The notes under the pieces: model-generated
Database searches by the model: none
What the model was told of the DNA's origin: nothing
Seen by the model: the letters and a program-made list of their open reading frames with translations, nothing else
Translations under genes and position numbers: made by a program
Shown: one piece after another, positions 18,601-27,464 of the stretch
Layout of the letters: the number at the start of each line of letters is the position of its first letter
Numbering within the stretch: position 1 is the first letter of the stretch
Source: Arenibacter sp. P308M17
Lineage (GTDB): Bacteria; Bacteroidota; Bacteroidia; Flavobacteriales; Flavobacteriaceae
DNA: 64,000 nt
Direction of reading: 5' to 3'
Assembly: GCF_003426735.1 (NCBI RefSeq)
Contig: NZ_QVON01000005.1
Location: 248,001-312,000 of the forward strand

Positions 18601-18873
18601 ATGCTTTTACCGATTACTTTATTTATTTTTTTCGGGTTCTATGGTCTGTACAATACCTCAAAAAGGGCCGTACTGAACAATACCAGGCTCGATCTATGGT
18701 TGCAAAAGCACTGGAAATTCTCAAAGTTGACGGGTGTGGTATTGCTCCTTGTCGCACACATTCTTTCATGCCTGCACTATGGTACCGCTGCAGGAATTTT
18801 TGTGGCGCTTATTATCTTGATGACCATAGCTTGCCTGATAATCTTATTGTTTCCATTAATGGTCAAAAAATAA
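18601..18873 (+). CDS. Small membrane protein, DUF3325-like (iron-uptake operon)
   Basis: This is a 90-residue, very hydrophobic protein with about three transmembrane helices (near residues 1-18, 40-60 and 62-86) and a basic loop with KHWKFSKLTG. It resembles the DUF3325 type of small inner-membrane protein that sits with PepSY proteins and TonB siderophore receptors in other bacteria, but the match is by pattern and position only. Four bases separate it from the next gene. Its biochemical role is unknown; it may be a subunit or assembly partner of the PepSY membrane protein. Confidence 0.75.
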   Translation: MLLPITLFIFFGFYGLYNTSKRAVLNNTRLDLWLQKHWKFSKLTGVVLLLVAHILSCLHYGTAAGIFVALIILMTIACLIILLFPLMVKK

Positions 18874-18877
18874 TCCT

Positions 18878-19180
18878 ATGCCGGCCAATCCTAAATATCT
18901 TACACGATCCCCTTGGCAGCGTTTTGCCAAAATAACCGCTGCCATATTGGGGAGTTATATGGTAACCACTGTACTTCATCTTGCCCTGGCCATTTGGGTG
19001 GATAAAGTGGATGTAATCATTACCAGTACCTTTTCGTCATTTATTCTCTGGGCTATTTTGATGGTACTGACCTTTTTGGCCAAAAACGGATGGAAAATTT
19101 GGGGGTTCTACATTCTGGCAACCCTTATATTAATAGGGGTCATGTATTTGGGGAAACTAGTAAATCCAACAATAGTATAA
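18878..19180 (+). CDS. Small membrane protein, DUF3649-like (iron-uptake operon)
   Basis: This is a 100-residue protein with three predicted membrane helices. The start RFAKITAAILGSYMVTTVLH and the helices around ILWAILMVLTFLA and WGFYILATLILIG resemble the DUF3649 family, which accompanies siderophore receptors and PepSY proteins. It is tightly packed between the 90-residue membrane protein (4 bases) and the PepSY gene (3 bases), so the three are almost certainly co-translated from one message. No catalytic motif is visible and the function is unknown beyond its link to iron uptake. Confidence 0.78.
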   Translation: MPANPKYLTRSPWQRFAKITAAILGSYMVTTVLHLALAIWVDKVDVIITSTFSSFILWAILMVLTFLAKNGWKIWGFYILATLILIGVMYLGKLVNPTIV

Positions 19181-19183
19181 GCT

Positions 19184-20752
19184 ATGGGACAGCGTACCTA
19201 CAACATCCTCTTTCATACCCATACCGTAAGCGGTATAGTTATCAGTGTAGCCCTGTATGTTATTTTCTTTGCAGGATCTTTTTCTTTTTTTAGGGATGAG
19301 ATAGCCAATTGGCAATATGGACATACTACCGAAGTGTTGGACGAGATTCCGGCCGATATCAATTCGGTAATAGCGGATATGGGACCGGAGCATAGATTAT
19401 TTGGTCGGGACATCACTATTTCACACTATTATAATGAGAGGAAAATAAATGTAAGCATAGGGGCCTCCAAAGATACCCTGGTTATGGAAAATGAAGGGCA
19501 GGGATCTTTTTATTATTATGATACCAAAAATGGTAAACACTCCAATTATCAGGAAAATTATAGTCTCGGCGAGTTTCTTTATAGACTGCATTTTTTAGAT
19601 CAGATACCTTATCCTTACGGTCGCTATTTGGCCGGTCTGGTGGCCTTTTTCTTTCTATTTGCAATAATTACAGGTGTAGTGGTCCATTGGAAGAAGATAG
19701 TTTCCAATTTTTATCTTTTCCGGCCCAGGGCCAAATTGAAAACGCTTTGGACCGATTCCCACACGGCCCTAGGGGTTATTGGGCTTCCTTTCCAATTGGT
19801 ATACGCGGTTACTGGTGCCTTTTTTCTGCTAAAGTTCCTATTGATAGCTCCTAGCGTAATGGGACTTTATGAAGGGGATCAAAATAAATTGTTCGAGGAT
19901 CTGGAGTACGACCAACCAACCTTTACGTTCATGAACAAACCTTTGCAAACAGATGTTGATCTGAATGCCTACATAGTAAAATCCAAAGAGGACTGGCCCG
20001 AATTTCATGTCACCAAGGCAGAAATATTTAATTACAGGGATGTCAACATGCACCTTTCAATAACGGGAAACTTGAATTACCGGGCTAAATTCAATGGCGT
20101 TGGGAACATTATTTACAGAATTGCGGACAATAGTATTGTTCATTTAAAAAATCCTTTAAAGAACACTACCTATCTCGATGGCGTAAAAAATGTCCTTTTC
20201 AGATTACATTTGGGAGACTATGCCGGATTGGGACTTCGGATTATTTCCTTTATTCTGGGCCTTATTTCCTGTTATGTAATCATATCCGGTATCATGATCT
20301 GGCTGGTTGCCCGGAACAAAAAGCAACTTCCTGAGAAAAAAAGACGATTTAATGAAAATGTGGTCCGTTATTATTTGGCCATTTGTTTAAGTATGTACCC
20401 AATAACCGCATTGGAATTTATCTTGGTAAAGATATTTCAGCCCAATGAGGGAAAGGTCTTTATTTATAGTACTTACTTTATTGGATGGCTATTGCTGACC
20501 ATTTTCTTGATTATAAGGAATAATAATGGCTTCACCAACAAAATCACTTTGTTGATCGGTAGTGTTTTGGGTCTAATGGTACCCATTACCAATGGACTCG
20601 TTACTGGAAATTGGATTTGGACCAGTTATTCCGAAGGCTCCGAACAAATCCTGTTCATAGATGTTATGTGGATCATAATATCGCTTATAGGTTTATGGGT
20701 GGTTTTTCTATTGAATAAAAGGGAGCGGCGTAAAAAGGTAGATGTATCCTAG
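19184..20752 (+). CDS. PepSY-associated membrane protein (iron-uptake operon)
   Basis: This is a 522-residue inner-membrane protein of the PepSY-TM family. The first helix holds the typical FHTHTVSGIVISVALYVIFF, further helices lie near residues 145-170, 195-225, 340-375 and in a C-terminal bundle, and periplasmic PepSY-like segments lie between. Conserved membrane histidines (H in FHTHT, HWKK, DSHTALG, FRLHLGDY) could hold haem b, as proposed for related ferric-siderophore reductases. In this operon a role in reducing or releasing iron from the imported siderophore is likely but inferred. About 250 bases follow before the efflux operon; a short reading frame there does not look like a gene. 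Confidence 0.88.
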   Translation: MGQRTYNILFHTHTVSGIVISVALYVIFFAGSFSFFRDEIANWQYGHTTEVLDEIPADINSVIADMGPEHRLFGRDITISHYYNERKINVSIGASKDTLVMENEGQGSFYYYDTKNGKHSNYQENYSLGEFLYRLHFLDQIPYPYGRYLAGLVAFFFLFAIITGVVVHWKKIVSNFYLFRPRAKLKTLWTDSHTALGVIGLPFQLVYAVTGAFFLLKFLLIAPSVMGLYEGDQNKLFEDLEYDQPTFTFMNKPLQTDVDLNAYIVKSKEDWPEFHVTKAEIFNYRDVNMHLSITGNLNYRAKFNGVGNIIYRIADNSIVHLKNPLKNTTYLDGVKNVLFRLHLGDYAGLGLRIISFILGLISCYVIISGIMIWLVARNKKQLPEKKRRFNENVVRYYLAICLSMYPITALEFILVKIFQPNEGKVFIYSTYFIGWLLLTIFLIIRNNNGFTNKITLLIGSVLGLMVPITNGLVTGNWIWTSYSEGSEQILFIDVMWIIISLIGLWVVFLLNKRERRKKVDVS

Positions 20753-20966
20753 TGATCATATTCCCATTTACCTCCCCGGCTCCCACTCTTTCATCATATC
20801 TTATTTATTTTTAATAACAGCTATCCTAGGATTAACGGATATAGTTGTTGTTCTGGACAATTACAAAATCACCTTCCTGTACAGGGAAACGGGATCCGGG
20901 CCTTACCGGAGATTTCGGAAAAAGAATCAGGAGATTAGATTTTGGTCATTTATGAAAGCATAATGG

Positions 20967-20999
20967 TTAGCTATTAGAGGGCATCCCATTATAAATTTG
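20967..20999 (+). promoter_or_regulatory. Putative promoter of the RND efflux operon
   Basis: A TTAG element (one change from TTTG) and a perfect TAAATTTG at 20992-20999 are spaced by 21 bases. A start of transcription near 21006 would fall after the first in-frame ATG at 21002, which argues for translation from the ATG pair at 21041-21046. Confidence 0.4.
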
Positions 21000-21040
21000 C
21001 CATGTCAAAAACAATGATCAAACACCTTAAGAAGAAAAAA

Positions 21041-22264
21041 ATGATGAAATTTAATTTAAATACCCGAAAAATTTCCAAAAGTATTTTGACAATAGCAGGT
21101 TTACTTGTGGTTGTAATAATGATTGTCGCTTTTGCTTCCGGTAATGGGGAAGTAAAGGAAACGGCGAATGTTCCACAGGCCTTGCCAGTAGAAGTATCCT
21201 TGCCAATTTTTGAAAAAATAACCGAATGGGATGAATATACCGGCCGTTTTGAGGCAAGTAATCGAGTGGAAGTACGGGCCCGTGTAAGCGGATTTTTGGA
21301 AAGTGTCAATTTTGTAGATGGACAAAAGGTAAAAAAAGGGGATGTGCTTTTTACAATTGATGATAGACCTTTTGAAATTGCCTTGGATCAGGCAAATGCA
21401 GATTTTAACCAAGCACGGGCATCCTTAAAAACGGCAGTGGATAATTTTGAAAGAGTAGAATCACTACGTGAATCCGGAGCGGTGTCCATTGAGGAATACG
21501 ACCGTAGAAAACAGGCATTGGAATATGCTAAAGCCAGTGTTCAATTGTCCCAAGCGCGGGTAGATAATGCGAAATTGAACTTGGAATTTACAAAGGTAAG
21601 GGCGCCAATGGCCGGTTTGGTAAGTAGGGATATGGTGAACGAGGGCAATTTGATCGATGGTGGCACTGCCAATTCCACTTTGTTGACCACTATTGTTGCC
21701 ACAAGCCCTATCGATTTTTATTTCACGGGAAGCGAATCCGATTATTTGCGATATGTACGTCTTGCAAGAAACGGGGAACGAAGCGCTGCCCGTTCCGAAG
21801 GAATTCCAGTATTTATTAAGCTGCAGGATGAGGAGGATTTTGTCCACGAGGCAAAAATGGATTTTGTGGACAACGAACTGGATAACGGCACCGGAACCAT
21901 CGAGAGTCGCGCGGTACTTGAAAACAAGGATCATTTGTTGGAGCCGGGAATGTTCGGTAAGGCAAGGATAATGGGAAGTGCCGAACATGATGCCATAATG
22001 GTTCCGGATGAAATAATAGGAACCAACCAATCCATTCGTTTTGTATACGTTTTGGGAGATGATAATTTGGTAACCACAAAGAATGTCTCCTTGGGACCAT
22101 TGCACTCCAACGGATTAAGGATTATAAGGGACGGAATATCCCGAGAGGACAAATTGATTACCAATAACATTCAAAAAATAAGGGAGGGAGTTGCCGTAAC
22201 CCCAATAGAGACCCAATTGCAAAAAGACAATTCGGGAGAGTTGGCGGCTGCCAAGATGGAGTAA
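21041..22264 (+). CDS. RND efflux periplasmic adaptor (AcrA/MexA family)
   Basis: This membrane-fusion protein links the inner-membrane pump to the outer-membrane channel. From the start chosen here it has 407 residues: an N-terminal membrane anchor (SILTIAGLLVVVIMIVAF), a lipoyl-like half (RVEVRARVSGFLESVNFVDG and TKVRAPMAGLVSRDMVNEGN), a central coiled-coil hairpin (about 95-165, ALDQANADFNQARASL) and beta-barrel and membrane-proximal domains. An ATG at 21002 in the same frame would add a lysine-rich 13-residue tail and probably precedes the transcript start, so it was not used. The pump and channel genes follow in order. Substrates of the tripartite pump cannot be deduced. Confidence 0.92.
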   Translation: MMKFNLNTRKISKSILTIAGLLVVVIMIVAFASGNGEVKETANVPQALPVEVSLPIFEKITEWDEYTGRFEASNRVEVRARVSGFLESVNFVDGQKVKKGDVLFTIDDRPFEIALDQANADFNQARASLKTAVDNFERVESLRESGAVSIEEYDRRKQALEYAKASVQLSQARVDNAKLNLEFTKVRAPMAGLVSRDMVNEGNLIDGGTANSTLLTTIVATSPIDFYFTGSESDYLRYVRLARNGERSAARSEGIPVFIKLQDEEDFVHEAKMDFVDNELDNGTGTIESRAVLENKDHLLEPGMFGKARIMGSAEHDAIMVPDEIIGTNQSIRFVYVLGDDNLVTTKNVSLGPLHSNGLRIIRDGISREDKLITNNIQKIREGVAVTPIETQLQKDNSGELAAAKME

Positions 22265-22297
22265 TAGGTATCCCTTAAATAGAAACCAAAAAATATT

Positions 22298-22370
22298 AAT
22301 GGAGTCCCCTTTGATTGCTCCTTCCACATCCATAAAATGGAGGAAGGGAAGGAGCAAGGGGGATACCATT
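22298..22370 (+). repeat. Intercistronic hairpin between adaptor and pump genes
   Basis: The arms AATGGAGTCCCCTTTGAT (left) and GGGGGATACCATT (right) belong to an imperfect inverted repeat about 33 bases per arm, including the matched blocks TGCTCCTTCC and GGAAGGAGCA, with an inner CCAT/ATGG tip. It sits between two genes that must be expressed together, so it may set their relative levels by mRNA processing or stability. Confidence 0.65.
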
Positions 22371-22389
22371 GTTCAATTGTAGATAAATT

Positions 22390-25300
22390 ATGAAATTCAG
22401 TCACCTATTTATAAAAAGACCCATTTTTGCTGCAGTACTGAGCGTACTCATACTCATTGTGGGCGGTCTGGCATATGTATCCTTACCAGTTTCCCAGTTT
22501 CCCGATGTGGCGCCACCAACGGTTGAAGTGGTAGCATTATATCCGGGAGCAAACGCCAAAACGCTTTCGGAAACTGTGGCAGCGCCCTTGGAAAAAGAAA
22601 TCAACGGGGTAGAGGGCATGATCTACATGACCTCCCAATCTTCCGCAGATGGGCGTGTAGTGCTGCAAATAGCCTTTGAGCTCGGAACCGATCTGGATAG
22701 GGCACAGGTGCAGGTTCAGAACCGTGTCGCCATTGCGGAACCCAGGTTGCCGGAATCGGCCCGTCGATTGGGAATTACGACCAAAAAAATATCACCCGAT
22801 ATCCTCCTGGTGGTGAATATGTATTCACCGAACAAGACCTATGACCAGACCTATATGGGGAATTATGCCACTTTACAATTGAAGGACCAATTGGCCCGTA
22901 TCAAGGGTATTGGCGATATTCAGATTTTTGGGGCTGCGGAATATGCCATGCGGATATGGTTGGATCCCGATAAAATTGCCAATTTGGATCTTACCGCCGG
23001 GGAAGTGGTAGCCTCCCTTCGCGCCCAAAATATACAGATTGCCAGTGGTACCTTGAATACCTTGCCATCTGGCCAACAATCGGCTTTCGAAATCAACATC
23101 CAGACCCAGGGGAAGCTGGTTAGCACACAAGAGTTTGAGAACATCATTATCAAGTCGGACGGCAACGGCAGAATTGTACAATTAAAGGATTTGGGAAGGG
23201 TGGAATTGGGTGCCCAAAACTATGCCACAAAGGGATATTTGGGTAAAGACCCTGCCATTGCCATGCCTATTTTTCAACAACCTGGGGGTAATGCTTTGGA
23301 GACTGCCGCGGAAATTAGGTCCAAAATGGTGGAACTGTCCAAGAATTTTCCAGAAGATCTGGAATATAAAATAGCTTATAATCCTACGGAATTCATCCAA
23401 AAATCGGTAGATGAGGTGTACCGTACTATTTTTGAAGCGGTCATTTTAGTGGTCCTGGTAATATTATTATTTCTCCAATCCTGGCGAGCGGCCATTATTC
23501 CAATTCTGGCAATACCCGTATCCCTTATCGGAACCTTTGCCGTTATGCAGGCCATAGGCTTCTCTTTGAACAACCTAACCTTGTTCGGTTTGGTATTGGC
23601 CATCGGAATTGTAGTGGATGATGCCATTGTAGTGGTTGAAAATATGGAGCGGTATCTGGCAAAGGGACTATCTCCCAAAAAGGCTGCTGTGAAGACCATG
23701 GATGAGGTAGGAGGTGCTTTGGTGGCCATTGGTCTGGTATTGATAGCGGTTTTTATTCCAACCGCATTCTTGGATGGTATTTCAGGACAATTTTACAAAC
23801 AATTCGGAATGACCATTGCGGTGGCAACGGCCATTTCGGTATTCGTTTCCTTAACATTGAGCCCAGCTATGGCCGCTTTGCTGATGAGGCATGAGGAAAA
23901 AGACCATAACAAAAAGACGCCGGTGTTGCTCAAACCTTTTGTTTTTGTTGGGAATACCTTTAATAATTTTATGGAAAGGATTTCTGTAAATTATGGAAAA
24001 GCGGTACAAAAACTCATCAGAACCTCAATTATGGTATTGTTGGTGTACGGCGGACTGGTTGTGCTTACAGGAGTTGAATTCAATAGGGTGGCCAAAGGAT
24101 TTATTCCGGCCATGGACCAACAGTATTTTATTACGATCGTACAATTACCGCCGGGTTCTTCCCTGTCCAGAACGGATAAAGTGATGCAGAAGGTGTTGGA
24201 CATTGCATTGGATGTGGATGGAGTTGAAAATGCGGTTGCCTTTACAGGTTTTGATGCGGCCTCCTTTACGAATGCTTCCAATGCAGCCGCGGTTTTTTTA
24301 CCTCTGGAAGATTTTGAGCTAAGAAGAAAAAAAGGTCTGGAGTATGAAGCCTTGTTGGGTACCCTACAGCAAAAATTGGCAGGGATAGATGATGCCGTGG
24401 TTCTGGTTATCCCTCCCCCTTCCGTGCGGGGTATCGGCAATGCCGGTGGATTTAGAATGATGGTTCAGGATAGGGGGAATGTGGGAACGGATGAACTCTT
24501 GAAAGCCACTTATGCATTGGCCGCTGCCGCCAATAATGACCCCATTATTAATAATGTATTTACTTTTTTCAACAACCAGACCCCGCAACTGTATTTGGAT
24601 ATAGATCGGGTCAAGGCAGAGAAATTAGGGTTGAATGTGGGCGATGTATTTCAGTCTTTGGAAATTTATATGGGTTCTGCATTTGTAAACGAATTTAATT
24701 ATTTGGGGAGGACCTATCAAGTGACTGCACAGGCCGATGCACCGAACCGTTTGACACCCGATGATATATCGCGGATCAAGGTCCGTAATAAAGAGGGGGA
24801 AATGGTACCGCTTGGTACGATCACCACCCAGCAAAATATTTCAGGACCCTCAAGGATCCCAAGGTTCAACTTGTATCCTGCCGCTTCCTTAAATGGAAAT
24901 ATTGCTCCCGGATATAGTTCTGCGGAAGCTTTGGACAGAATGGAGCAATTGGCAAGTGAAATTCTTCCACAAGGTATTTCCTATGAGTGGACGGAATTGG
25001 CCTATCAAGAAAAACAGACGGGAAACACGGCGGGCATTGCATTCTTATTGGCAGTTGTATTTGTTTTTCTATTGCTGGCCGCACAATTTGAAAGTTTGGT
25101 GCTTCCACTGGTAGTCATATTCATTGTTCCTATGGTATTATTGTCGGCCATGATAGGCATTGACCTGGCAGGGCTGGACAATAACATAATGGTACAGATA
25201 GGGTTAATAGTGTTGGTAGGATTGGCGAGTAAGAATTCCATCCTTATCGTAGAGTTTGCCAAGCAATTGGAAGACCAGGGCAAGGATTTGAAAACTGCGG

Positions 25301-25578
25301 TAACGGAAGCCGCTAAATTAAGGTTAAGACCCATTTTAATGACTGCTTTGGCATTTATTTTAGGGGTTGTGCCTTTGGCCATTGCCACTGGTGCGGGTGC
25401 AGAGTTACGGGTGTCCTTGGGGATTGCGGTATTCAGCGGGATGCTGGGGGTAACCCTATTCGGGATTTTCCTGACACCGGTATTTTATTATTTGGGAAGA
25501 AAATGGACCTCCAGACCTTCCCGGTCCAGTACCATTGAACCGGCTCCATCAGGCATTGAAAATACTGAATTAACTTAA
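22390..25578 (+). CDS. RND multidrug efflux pump, HAE1/AcrB family
   Basis: This 1,062-residue inner-membrane transporter exports hydrophobic compounds using the proton gradient. It begins FIKRPIFAAVLSVLILIVGG and has the usual twelve helices with two large periplasmic loops. Helix 4 contains GLVLAIGIVVDDAIVVVEN with the paired aspartates of the proton relay, and helix 10 has a matching lysine-bearing segment (VLVGLASKNSILIVEFAKQ). Porter-domain motifs such as SADGRVVLQIAFELGTDLD are present. Length and motif order are normal for the HAE1 family, with no frameshift seen. It lies between the adaptor and the outer-membrane channel in one operon. Confidence 0.96.
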   Translation: MKFSHLFIKRPIFAAVLSVLILIVGGLAYVSLPVSQFPDVAPPTVEVVALYPGANAKTLSETVAAPLEKEINGVEGMIYMTSQSSADGRVVLQIAFELGTDLDRAQVQVQNRVAIAEPRLPESARRLGITTKKISPDILLVVNMYSPNKTYDQTYMGNYATLQLKDQLARIKGIGDIQIFGAAEYAMRIWLDPDKIANLDLTAGEVVASLRAQNIQIASGTLNTLPSGQQSAFEINIQTQGKLVSTQEFENIIIKSDGNGRIVQLKDLGRVELGAQNYATKGYLGKDPAIAMPIFQQPGGNALETAAEIRSKMVELSKNFPEDLEYKIAYNPTEFIQKSVDEVYRTIFEAVILVVLVILLFLQSWRAAIIPILAIPVSLIGTFAVMQAIGFSLNNLTLFGLVLAIGIVVDDAIVVVENMERYLAKGLSPKKAAVKTMDEVGGALVAIGLVLIAVFIPTAFLDGISGQFYKQFGMTIAVATAISVFVSLTLSPAMAALLMRHEEKDHNKKTPVLLKPFVFVGNTFNNFMERISVNYGKAVQKLIRTSIMVLLVYGGLVVLTGVEFNRVAKGFIPAMDQQYFITIVQLPPGSSLSRTDKVMQKVLDIALDVDGVENAVAFTGFDAASFTNASNAAAVFLPLEDFELRRKKGLEYEALLGTLQQKLAGIDDAVVLVIPPPSVRGIGNAGGFRMMVQDRGNVGTDELLKATYALAAAANNDPIINNVFTFFNNQTPQLYLDIDRVKAEKLGLNVGDVFQSLEIYMGSAFVNEFNYLGRTYQVTAQADAPNRLTPDDISRIKVRNKEGEMVPLGTITTQQNISGPSRIPRFNLYPAASLNGNIAPGYSSAEALDRMEQLASEILPQGISYEWTELAYQEKQTGNTAGIAFLLAVVFVFLLLAAQFESLVLPLVVIFIVPMVLLSAMIGIDLAGLDNNIMVQIGLIVLVGLASKNSILIVEFAKQLEDQGKDLKTAVTEAAKLRLRPILMTALAFILGVVPLAIATGAGAELRVSLGIAVFSGMLGVTLFGIFLTPVFYYLGRKWTSRPSRSSTIEPAPSGIENTELT

Positions 25579-25589
25579 AATTTTAAAAA

Positions 25590-27056
25590 ATGAAGAATTT
25601 AATTATAGTCGGCATATTGACATTCCTATTGGTTTCCTGTGGAATTACCAAACGCAACTTTGAAGTGGTGCCCAAAATGAATGTCCAGGAGGATTTCTTT
25701 AAAGTGGATAGTTCCAGTGTTTTTACCAAAGTGGCTACGGCCCATAATTGGTGGTCGGAATTTAACGACCCTATTTTGGACTCCTTGATAGAAAAAGCAA
25801 GAAAACACAATTTGGATATCAATGCTGCCATAGCGAACCTTTATGCCTCACGTGCTTTGTATAAAGAAACAAAATGGGATAGAGTGCCAACCGTGACGGC
25901 CAATGGAAATTATACCAGAACCCGCCTTGGAGAAAACGTTTTTGTGCAGGGAAGTAATCCTACTTATAGCAATTATAACGGTAGTTTTGATGCCTTTTGG
26001 GAGGCCGACCTGTTCGGAAGGGTTTCCAATCGCATAAAAGGGGCCTATGCAAACAACCAATTGGCGCAGGCCGATCTGCAAGGGATGTACGTACTTATTT
26101 TTGCCGAAGTGGCCATTAATTATATGGAATTGAGGGGATCGCAATACCTCTTGGATATAGCGCACCGCAACCTAAAAGGGCAGCAGGAGACTTATGATCT
26201 AACGGTCAAATTGTCGGAGGCCGGTACCAGTAATAGTCTCGACGTTTCCAGGGCGTTGGCACAATTGGAAAGCACACGGGCTACCATTCCTCCCCTACAG
26301 GCAAGGGTGGAGGCCTTGAAGAACAGTTTGAGCGTACTCATAGGGGAAGTGCCGGGCAATCTGGATGCCACCATGGTGGCCAAGCAACCTTTGCCAAGTC
26401 TGCCCTCTTCGGTAGCTTTGGGAGATGTAAACGAATTATTACGTCGCCGTCCGGATGTACGCAGGGCAGAAGCGGCATTGCAAATTCAAATTGCCAAGTA
26501 CAATTTGTCCGTTGCCGAACTTTATCCCAAAATTCAATTCGGCGGATCCATAGGATTTTCGGCCGTTGATTTTTCAAATTTTGGAAGCAAGGAATCCTTT
26601 ACATGGAGCGTCATGCCCAACATTAGTTGGGCCGCCTTTAATTTGGGAAGGGTAAAACAGCAGATAAAGCGGAACGATGCCCTGACCTTGGCGGCACTCA
26701 ATCAATATGAAAAAACCGTATTGCAGGGACTGGAAGAAATCAGTACGGCGCTGAGCAATTATTCGAACGAATTGCAAAGAAGGGAAACCTTAAGAACCGC
26801 TTCGGAGGCCAGCGCAGAGGCCGCCAAATTTGCCAAACAGCGGTTTAATGCCGGCCTCGATAGTTTTATCGACTTTTTAAGTGCCGATAATGCGCTTCTT
26901 CGATCCGAAAACTTGTTGGCCGGAAGCGAGATTTCTTCTGCAACATCGCTAATAGCAATTTATAAGGCCTTGGGAGGTGGCTGGGAAATTATTTCCGAAA
27001 ATGAATTGAACAATAAATTTGAACAAATGAAAGATGCTGGGGAGCGTTCCAAATAA
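25590..27056 (+). CDS. RND efflux outer-membrane channel lipoprotein (NodT/OprM family)
   Basis: This 488-residue TolC-type outer-membrane factor starts 11 bases after the pump gene. It has a lipoprotein signal (LIIVGILTFLLVSCG, cysteine near residue 17) and two repeats of the outer-membrane-efflux-protein domain, with WWSEFNDPILDSLIEKA near the N-terminus, RRRPDVRRAEAALQIQIAKYN in the middle (broken here as RRRPDVRRAEAAL and QIQIAKYN) and the helical KQRFNAGLDSFIDFLSA near the end. These are characteristic of the NodT family. It completes the tripartite pump. A palindromic element and a strong terminator follow. Confidence 0.94.
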   Translation: MKNLIIVGILTFLLVSCGITKRNFEVVPKMNVQEDFFKVDSSSVFTKVATAHNWWSEFNDPILDSLIEKARKHNLDINAAIANLYASRALYKETKWDRVPTVTANGNYTRTRLGENVFVQGSNPTYSNYNGSFDAFWEADLFGRVSNRIKGAYANNQLAQADLQGMYVLIFAEVAINYMELRGSQYLLDIAHRNLKGQQETYDLTVKLSEAGTSNSLDVSRALAQLESTRATIPPLQARVEALKNSLSVLIGEVPGNLDATMVAKQPLPSLPSSVALGDVNELLRRRPDVRRAEAALQIQIAKYNLSVAELYPKIQFGGSIGFSAVDFSNFGSKESFTWSVMPNISWAAFNLGRVKQQIKRNDALTLAALNQYEKTVLQGLEEISTALSNYSNELQRRETLRTASEASAEAAKFAKQRFNAGLDSFIDFLSADNALLRSENLLAGSEISSATSLIAIYKALGGGWEIISENELNNKFEQMKDAGERSK

Positions 27057-27060
27057 GGGC

Positions 27061-27225
27061 CTAGTGTGGTGATCTGTAAGAAAGATAACTAAAATTTTTC
27101 TTCTATATTTTCTTTGGACTAGGCAAAATTTGCAAGCATAGCAGTAGCTACGGTGAAAAATTTTAACAAAGTACAAAGGAAAAAGAGTGGAAAATTAGTT
27201 GGCTTTTTTACGGGTCACCACCTAG
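27061..27225 (+). repeat. Long imperfect palindrome E2 with GCATAGC core
   Basis: The outer ends CTAGTGTGGTGA and TCACCACCTAG are near-perfect complements and the arms pair for roughly 80 bases each, with about a third of positions mismatched. The centre is GCATAGCAGTAGCTACGG (27136-27153). It lies 4 bases after the outer-membrane channel gene, in the same orientation as E1 after the siderophore receptor. No reading frame or transposase-like sequence is present inside. Confidence 0.78.
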
Positions 27226-27241
27226 TTTTATGGATTGGATC

Positions 27242-27286
27242 GGAACTGCCCTTTTTCTATATGGAATGGGGGCAGTTCCCTTTTTT
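27242..27286 (+). terminator. Strong intrinsic terminator of the efflux operon
   Basis: GGAACTGCCC (27242-27251) pairs with GGGCAGTTCC (27270-27279), followed at once by CTTTTTT. It ends the adaptor-pump-channel transcript. Between here and the AraC gene lies another GC-rich palindromic patch (CCGTCCGCACC / GGGCGGACAGGCGGG near 27350-27386). Confidence 0.75.
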
Positions 27287-27464
27287 CGTGAAAATGAATA
27301 TCCTCTGAACAAAGTTTCCTCAGTTTCTCCACTGCCCGACTACTTGGTTCCCGTCCGCACCGGATACGGGCGGACAGGCGGGCTTTAGGGTCGGGGTAAA
27401 AAATTGAGGGAAATCTTGCGGAAATAATTTTTGTTATGTACTCAGCCATATTTTATACTTTTAT

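Noticed and set aside
20742-20963. Short plus-strand reading frame after the PepSY gene
   Set aside because: It overlaps the PepSY gene, has low-quality basic C-terminus, and shows no signal or domain.
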